This document shows positions 32,993-38,865 of a stretch of DNA of 38,865 bases, one piece after another (position 1 is the stretch's first letter; each line of letters starts with the position of its first letter). Source of the stretch: Lapidilactobacillus gannanensis. GTDB lineage: Bacteria; Bacillota; Bacilli; Lactobacillales; Lactobacillaceae. The stretch is taken from positions 1 through 38,865 of the forward strand of contig NZ_RHOT01000024.1 of NCBI RefSeq assembly GCF_003946675.1, written 5' to 3'. The translations under genes and the position numbers were made by a program. Below the pieces are notes generated by a model. That model was not told the origin of the DNA. It was given only the letters and a program-made list of their open reading frames with translations, and did not search any database.

Positions 32993-33711
32993 TTCTTGTG
33001 TGAGTTCTTTAATAACTTGATATTTTTCTGTTTGAGGACATTCCTTCTCTCTAATTCTTGGATTTTTTCCCGCACGGCTAGCTCCGTTGAGAGCCGCATT
33101 ACGCGGGCCTGAAGCCGTTTGTTTTCAAGCATTAATTTCTCGTTCTCAGTTAATTGACCATGATCTTCTTTCGCCTTACCACGACGATCCTCTAGGCCCA
33201 TCGAACCATCTCGTTTGAACTTTCTAACCCAGGTATAGGCTTGTCCATATGAGACGTTAAATTTCTTTATAGCACCGACGTAGTCTAGATCATTGGCAAT
33301 CACCCATTGTGCGATCTCAATTCGTTCAAGTTGAGTTGTTTTACGACCATCTCTCATATCGTTTTTCTCCCTAGTAGTTTCTAATGATTTACCACTAGTA
33401 TACCGGGTTACCCACTGATATATAACTGCCACGTTAGGAATTTGATATTCTCTGGCCAATTGTGGATATGACGTGTGTCTTGTTAGATATTTTTGAACGA
33501 TTTCCAGCTTTAGCTCGGTTGGATAACGGTGCGGCCAAGCTCGCTTTAATCCCGCTTCGCCATCTTTGTGATAACGTTGGACCCATTGCTGGATCTGTTC
33601 ACCTTTAATATTGTACTGAGTGCCAACTGCGTTAGGAGTAATTCCCTGCTCCACTAAGCTAATACACGCCAGTTTTTCCTTCAATGTATAGCGGGAACCT
33701 TTTCTTCCCAT
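32989..33711 (-). CDS. IS3-family transposase OrfA
   Basis: A 240-aa DNA-binding part with two or three helix-turn-helix units: KLACISLVEQGITPNAVGTQ, LEIVQKYLTRHTSYPQLARE and AQWVIANDLDYVGAIKKFNV. A C-terminal leucine-zipper region (ENEKLMLENKRLQARVMRLS) follows. This long OrfA is typical of the IS150 group. AAGGAG lies 7 nt before the ATG. It overlaps OrfB by 4 bp. Confidence 0.92.
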   Translation of the reverse strand: MGRKGSRYTLKEKLACISLVEQGITPNAVGTQYNIKGEQIQQWVQRYHKDGEAGLKRAWPHRYPTELKLEIVQKYLTRHTSYPQLAREYQIPNVAVIYQWVTRYTSGKSLETTREKNDMRDGRKTTQLERIEIAQWVIANDLDYVGAIKKFNVSYGQAYTWVRKFKRDGSMGLEDRRGKAKEDHGQLTENEKLMLENKRLQARVMRLSTELAVREKIQELERRNVLKQKNIKLLKNSHKK

Positions 33712-33817
33712 AAAAAACTCCTTCCTAAGTGTACAAGCTTTGATTATTTGCTTGTCTACTTAAGTAGGAGTATAGCCATTCCAGCAATGAGTTGTCCTTT
33801 TTTAGTACAGTTATTTA

Positions 33818-35070
33818 TCAAAATTTTTTAGTCGACTCTGTTTTAAACTGGGGAATCAAACTAAATACAAAAAGCAGAATGGTTAGACCAGAGCCAGCAA
33901 AAATTATCACCGCTGAATAATAATCAAACATTAAGCCATAAAGCGCGGTGCCAATGGGAATTGCGACTTGAACTAATGTATCCAATATCGAGAATATTTT
34001 ACCTTGTTGCTGGGGAACAATTCGTTTTTGCATATAGGTTACTAATGGGATTTTACCGGTCGCCAAAACTATCCCGATCACTAAACTAATTAAAAAAGTA
34101 ACCACGATAAATAAGCTTGATGATTGTTTAAGTGTCTTTAAGGTAAGTGCAATGCCCGTAATCATCAAACCACAAATTGCCCAGCTACCAACAATATAGC
34201 GAAGTTCATGCTGGTAGGCTCGCAAGAGGGGCATGAGTAGCGAAGCTAGAATCATTCCGATAGGCATTGTCACTTCAATTGCACCAATGGCAAAACTATT
34301 ACCGGCTAGCTTTTTGAAAATAACAAATGGGAGTCAAACTGACAAGCTTACCATGAAAAAGTTAATTACAAACATCCCGATTGTCAATAGCAGCACAACC
34401 TTAGTCTGCCATAAATAGCGTACTGCCTGTTTGAAGGAATGTTGCTGCTGGATGGTGGCTGTAGTAACAGTTGCTTCACTATTAACTGGTAAAACGGATT
34501 GTTGGTGGTAAGGAAGTTTAAAGAAGCAGCCAATCGCCAGCAGCTCACAAAAAACTTCAAAAAATAGAAACGCTGGTAGCTTGACCCAACTATAGACAGC
34601 GCCAGCCAGCAAAGGACCCAATAAGCCGCACAAAGAACTGACTGATTGTTGGAGGCCGTTGAAGGTCACCAATTCATTCTCATCAGTTACCATGTAAACT
34701 GCCGAGGTCATCAAAGTCGTACCATAATAATGTCGCTTAAATCAAGAAAAATCGTCAGTACTGATACCGACCAAACTGAAACCGCGCCCCCGACTCGTAA
34801 AAAGAGCGCAAAAATAATTAGCGAAATCACACTCATTCCTTGAGAAACAACAAGTAGTCGTCGTTTAGGAAATTTATCAACTACATTACCAATTAATGGG
34901 GTCGCTAAAATTGACGTCACCGAACTCACTACTAAAATTGTGCTATATGACGCCGCACGATTTGTTTTGTCAAGCACTGCCAGTGACAAGACAAATGAAA
35001 AGATGCTACTGCCTAACTCAGAAAACAAAATCGCACCAATTAACCAAAATCGTTTTTCTCTCAAAATCAA
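33818..35070 (-). pseudogene. MFS efflux transporter, broken
   Basis: Together the pieces cover about 415 residues of a 12-helix drug-efflux-type carrier. The N-terminal piece (35070-34711) has REKRFWLIGAILFSELGSSI and NVVDKFPKRRLLV (motif A). The middle piece (about 34714-34334) reads in another frame, so there is an indel near 34715-34730. The C-terminal piece continues in the middle piece's frame after an in-frame TGA at 34336-34334 (VSLSV stop LPFVIFKKLAG). One indel plus one nonsense mutation indicate genuine decay. An IS lies just past its 3' end. Confidence 0.85.
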
Positions 35071-35148
35071 ACCTCACTTACTATTTAAATGTGCTTAAGT
35101 GAGTTTACATGCCACATCTGCTTCACCTACTTTCCTTCTCACAAAGAT

Positions 35149-36744
35149 TTAAATTTTTTCTTTATCTAATGAAATTACTTGCGAATACTGATCCGCTAAG
35201 GCTGGATTTAAATGATGAGTAACCTCAACCACGGTTAACTCTGAGTCCGCTAGTAAGCGTTGATCAATGGCTTGAGCCGTTTTGACATCTAAAGCGGATG
35301 TTACTTCGTCTAAACAGGCGATTGCTCGCGGCCCAAAGAAACTGCGGGCCAGCGCCAAGCGTTGTTGTTGGCCGCCAGAGAAGTTACGTCCATTCTCAGA
35401 AATAACCATGTCACAATTATCAACGAAATCAACCCCAGCAAAGCTTAGTGATTGTGCGACTTGATCCCGATTTGGCTCTGCCTCCCAAATTGTCACATTA
35501 TTGGTAATGCTATCATTGAACAAGTAGTTATCTTGATCAACATATTGGGAAATTTGACTGATTTGCTGACTGCTTAAACTGTTCAACTCATGGCCATCGA
35601 TTTGAACACTACCTTGATAGTCTTTAAGTTGCCCGTTAAGAATCTTCAGCAAGGTACTTTTGCCCGAGCCACTATGACCGACAATTGCGACTTTTTCAGA
35701 TTTTTTAATGACAAAATTTAAATTCGTGATAATCTGTTGTCCTGCCAGCTGATAGCTTAAATGACTGGCAGCAATTTTATCTTGAAAACTGAAACTAGTC
35801 GCTGAAGTTTCAGCATATTTAGGCGCCGGTTGTAATTCTTGAATCAGTGGTTCCGTTGCCCGCAACTGAACTTGTTCTTTACTTAAGTGTTTCAGCCCAT
35901 TGAAAATACTTGCGGCAATGCTGCCAGTCGAACTAATCGCCCCTAAAGGAATCTGGCCCAGAATCGCCAGCACACTCGTCACCACGTCCACCAACATTTG
36001 GCAAATCAAACTGATTAAATTTATGCCCGTATCCACTTGATCTTCAACTCGGGTGTACGCGACTTTATTGGCGCCATATGATTCTGCGGCGAGGCCCACT
36101 CTTTGTGGTAATAATCGTAATTTGTTAGCATTGAAGAAGACGTTAAAGCCATTGAGTAAATTCGTGATTTGATTTGAGAACGCGCCATTGGCTTGGGATA
36201 GATTAGCCGTTGCCACGCTTAATCGCTTCCGGAATTGTTTTGGTAGCACCAACATCACCACTGCCAAAACTACGGCTGTCAGTAATAACAGATAATGGTA
36301 CATTGCTAAAGTGATGGCCGCAAAAACAACGGCAGCCACATCACCGACCAATCCGAAAAAATTATGAAAAGAATGATTCTCAATAATTTCGGCGTCGTTA
36401 ATATAATGCGAAATATATTGACCAACGTTTTTCTGATGAAATTGATTAATGTCTGATTGGGCGATTTGCGTCGAAACATCCGCTCGTAAATCGACTAACA
36501 GCCGTTGAATCAATTTTTCTTGCGAAACGTCCTGAAAATATTCACTGACCATGACCACCAACCAGGTCAGCAAATTGATGCCTAACCAGAAAAATAATTT
36601 GGACAGATTTTTTTCAAAAATAGCATTGGTTGAAAAAGTAAATAACACTGCTGTTACTGTGTTCAGCAACGTATTGACGATCAACCACAAAATATTCAGC
36701 AGTGTTGCCTGAGGATGGTTGCGCAGATATTTTTTCATTTTCAT
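35149..36744 (-). CDS. ABC transporter, fused permease/ATPase half-exporter
   Basis: A 531-aa half-transporter. The transmembrane domain (about residues 1-300) has predicted helices near 12-40, 50-70, 128-165 and 235-275. In the ATPase domain Walker A is GHSGSGKST, the signature is FSGGQQQRLALAR, Walker B is AIACLDEVTSALD and the switch His lies in EVTHHL. It appears intact. It probably pairs with the broken half-exporter at 37487-38796, with the exported-protein pseudogene between them. The ATG at 36744 has only a weak site. The substrate is unknown; with its partner broken it may be non-functional. Confidence 0.88.
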   Translation of the reverse strand: MKMKKYLRNHPQATLLNILWLIVNTLLNTVTAVLFTFSTNAIFEKNLSKLFFWLGINLLTWLVVMVSEYFQDVSQEKLIQRLLVDLRADVSTQIAQSDINQFHQKNVGQYISHYINDAEIIENHSFHNFFGLVGDVAAVVFAAITLAMYHYLLLLTAVVLAVVMLVLPKQFRKRLSVATANLSQANGAFSNQITNLLNGFNVFFNANKLRLLPQRVGLAAESYGANKVAYTRVEDQVDTGINLISLICQMLVDVVTSVLAILGQIPLGAISSTGSIAASIFNGLKHLSKEQVQLRATEPLIQELQPAPKYAETSATSFSFQDKIAASHLSYQLAGQQIITNLNFVIKKSEKVAIVGHSGSGKSTLLKILNGQLKDYQGSVQIDGHELNSLSSQQISQISQYVDQDNYLFNDSITNNVTIWEAEPNRDQVAQSLSFAGVDFVDNCDMVISENGRNFSGGQQQRLALARSFFGPRAIACLDEVTSALDVKTAQAIDQRLLADSELTVVEVTHHLNPALADQYSQVISLDKEKI

Positions 36745-36781
36745 CGCTCGATTCGAGGGTGGTTGGGACTAGTGAGCCGAA

Positions 36782-37420
36782 TTAATCGACCACCGGATTG
36801 CCCGCTGACTTTAATTTTGTTTCAAAGAAAAGATGGTTGCTTGGTGTGGTCAATTGCAGTAAATTATCCGGGTCTTCAATAGCAACTTCGTGATGAAATA
36901 CATCAGTCAAAGTCACCTGGTGCGTTGTTTCCTGCTGAGGAGCACGTAGCTGCAAAATAAAGTAATTAATCGCGCCCTGGTCACTAGCTTTTTGGAACTT
37001 CTCAATTGACCGCACTTGAAACAGACTTGGCTCACGATTGGCGCCAGATATAGTCAGAAATCCTAGTCGAAAGCAAAAAGTCTCCTGACGTTGGCTATCT
37101 ATGGGATTCTGATCATCAAGTTGGACCACACACCATTGCGTATTCTTAAAATCGGCAACTGTATTCGCGTAGCCGCTGGTGCGACCGCGAGCTTGACTAA
37201 CTAAGCGATTAACACCTTGAACAGTGGTATTGGTTGTCGTGGCTTGACTGGTCTGATTTTTCTGGCTGGTTTTAGTTGTTGCACTCGTCTTTTACTGACT
37301 AACAGCGCCGGTCTTTGGTGCTGACCACTTGACATCAAAACTGCTTTGAAGCAAAGCACCACTGATCCCACCAAGCATAAAAATCAAGCTGCCAAGAACA
37401 AGGAACCCAGTTTTCTTCAT
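36782..37420 (-). pseudogene. Exported protein of unknown family, broken by a nonsense codon
   Basis: From the ATG at 37420 the frame reads MKKTGFLVLGSLIFMLGGIS (signal peptide or anchor) up to codon 42. It then meets TAA at 37294-37292 and continues open to 36782 (212 codons in all). Past the stop are a Thr-rich linker and a domain ending EDPDNLLQLTT...FFETKLKS, homologous to the 210-aa protein at 23561-24193. A single substitution would restore it. It lies between the two ABC genes and may once have been exported with, or partnered, that transporter. Confidence 0.82.
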
Positions 37421-37486
37421 CTAAATCACCTCACACCTAAGCTTTAACTGTGCCTATTTAATCCGAAGTACTGTCTATGTCAATTT

Positions 37487-38796
37487 TTAAATGGCGGCAA
37501 AATCAACCGTCTGATCAACTAATGGTCGAATTTCATCATGAAGATTATGGGTAACCATAATAATTGTTTTATCTGTTTGACTTAATATTTTTTGTTCAAT
37601 TCTTAGCGCTGTTTTCGCATCAAGCGCCGAAGTAATTTCGTCTAGCAGTAAAATTGGCCGATCACTGAGCAACATCCGGGCCATGGCAATACGTTGCATC
37701 TGGCCGCCAGATAGATTATCACCACCGTGTCTCAGCATAGTGTCCAATCCATTATCCAGCTGTGGTAAAAACTCATTCACCCCACAAATATCACAAATTT
37801 CTTGAAGTTGGGCGGCACTGGCTGGGCGTCCCATCAGAATATTCTCGCGCAGCGTCGCTGAAAAAATATAAGGATGCTGATCAACATAAAGCATCCGCGC
37901 TTGAATTGCACTTTCACTAAGTTGATGATAATCCTGGCCATCGACCAATAACTGACCCTGATAATCAACTAGCATGTCAAAAATAATATTTAATAAGGTG
38001 GTTTTACCACTACCCGAGGGTGCAATAATGGCATATTTTTGTTTTTTACGAAATTTAAATTGAAATTCGTGAGTACCGGCTGAGACGCCCCACGATATTG
38101 ATAGGAAATATTTTTTAACTGAATTTGTTGATTGAAGGTCGACAACTGTTGTTTGGCCGGGCTGTCGTCGCTGATTACTAAATCCTGATACTTTTTCAAA
38201 ATCGGTTTAGTGGACCGCACCCCGACTAAATCAAAGCTCATTGCCGTCAAATTGCCAAAAATGATTCCAGCTAAAGACGAGCAAGTAATGATGCTCCCGA
38301 CTTTCATATATCCCCGCAAAGCGAGCCAACCAGCCAGCACCACAACCGCGGTTTGACTGATCAAACTCACTTCATTGATCACGCCACTATTCTCACCTTT
38401 AACGGTCATAAAGGCGACTTTCTTTTGACCAAAATTTTCCGAGGATTGTTTAACTTTGCGCCGGATCAAATTTTTAAGCCTGAGAATATACAAAGCATTG
38501 TATCCAGCAAAGACATCAGTAACCTGCTCGGTCAGATGCTCATTAGCTTGACTGTACTCATCAGAACTCCGCTCTAACTTGCGCTGTAAAATTTTCGGAG
38601 CCAGAATCATCAAGACTGCCAATAACAGCACTAAAATCAAGAGACTGTAATGATAGCGAATAATCATGATTGCATTCAGCAAAACCGCAATCATGGTTTG
38701 CAGGACATCAAAGATATTTTCAAAACCCTGAGTATCGCGAATTTTATAATCAAGTTAGCCACCCATGTTGATTGATCAAAAAATGGTCAAAAAAAG
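37487..38796 (-). pseudogene. ABC half-exporter, frameshifted and cut by the window edge
   Basis: The ATPase end (37487 to about 38080) has APSGSGKTT (Walker A), LSGGQMQRIAMAR, ILLLDEITSALD and MVTHNL, all in one frame. The membrane part (about 38085-38751) is in another. One lost A in the run after NFV (minus strand, near 38044-38050) explains the break. A second shift near 38752 separates GWLT from DYKIRDTQGFENIF. Upstream of about 38796 the reading is lost. It is paralogous to the 531-aa half-exporter and would be its heterodimer partner. Confidence 0.8.
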
Positions 38797-38800
38797 ACAC

Positions 38801-38864
38801 CAAGACGAAAAATCAGGTATCATTGAAGTTCCAACACTAAACAATGAGAGAGGTTTTCGTCTTG
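38801..38864. repeat. Short inverted repeat at the window edge
   Basis: CAAGACGAAAA (38801-38811) and TTTTCGTCTTG (38854-38864) are perfect complements 42 bp apart, placed where the ABC pseudogene's reading ends. They could be an insertion-sequence end or a small palindromic element. The window stops too soon to tell. Confidence 0.4.
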
Positions 38865-38865
38865 A

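Larger units (their letters stand above)
32053..33808 (-). mobile_element. IS3-family (IS150-like group) insertion sequence
   Basis: About 1.76 kb with two overlapping transposase frames. The ends are inverted repeats: CACACTAAAAAGGACAA at 32053-32069 and, read inward on the minus strand, GTACTAAAAAAGGACAA at 33808-33792. Further inner similarity is visible (AATCAAATAATTAAAG against AAGCAAATAATCAAAG). A clear target duplication was not seen. Confidence 0.82.

Noticed and set aside
32989..33000. Random frameshift in the IS transposase
   Set aside because: Overlapping OrfA/OrfB with a -1 relation is the normal state of IS3-family elements.
32042..33820. TTATTTA on both sides of the IS as a target-site duplication
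   Set aside because: The two copies are not directly adjacent to the inverted repeats, so they cannot be called a duplication.

Overview
The window looks like chromosome of a lactic acid bacterium of the Lactobacillaceae. The evidence is the gene content (thiI with a NifS-type cysteine desulfurase, ezrA, fRMsr, rpsD, rarA next to a 6S-like RNA, uspA), strong AGGAGG-type ribosome sites, frequent TTG starts, DUF4767 lipoproteins and moderate-to-low GC. I could not fix the species from sequence alone.

Bases 1-19,190 are mostly stable core genome. thiI and a cysteine desulfurase form a sulfur-transfer pair, followed by ezrA (division), a free methionine sulfoxide reductase and rpsD with a structured leader. 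After these come a solitary IS256-type N-terminal domain protein, a DUF4767 lipoprotein, a GNAT acetyltransferase, two conserved unknowns (DUF1054, YueI/DUF1694), rarA, a 6S-like RNA, a small membrane protein and uspA. A minus-strand group follows (flavodoxin, DUF2785 protein, HAD phosphatase). Then come an orphan type I-C-like CRISPR array, tRNA-Leu(CAG), an MFS carrier and a pentapeptide-repeat protein. Three copies of a dispersed hairpin repeat lie at the 3' ends of thiI, ezrA and the HAD gene.

Bases 19,213-31,446 are an integrative element of about 12.2 kb inserted in the 3' end of tRNA-Gly(CCC), bounded by a 50-bp direct repeat with two differences. Next to attL it carries a tyrosine integrase. 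Inward of that are a divergent repressor/excisionase-like control region, a GC-rich oriT-like hairpin cluster and a MobT/Rep_trans initiator. No type IV secretion genes are visible, so it is best read as an integrative mobilizable element. Its cargo is unusual. One arm has an Rgg/XRE-type regulator with three exported small proteins, two of them tandem paralogues under a cre-like site. The other arm has a holin-like protein coupled to a 728-aa protein (two peptidoglycan-binding-like regions, a DUF1906 glycosidase-like barrel, a C-terminal membrane anchor), followed by three tandem paralogues of a small multi-pass membrane protein. Two of those three are frameshifted. I infer a cell-wall-targeting effector with immunity-like proteins; no known system was recognised.

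Bases 31,447-38,865 are decaying accessory DNA: csbD, an intact-looking IS3/IS150-type insertion sequence, a broken MFS efflux gene, and a minus-strand cassette of two ABC half-exporters flanking a broken exported-protein gene. That exported protein is a homologue of one carried inside the integrative element.
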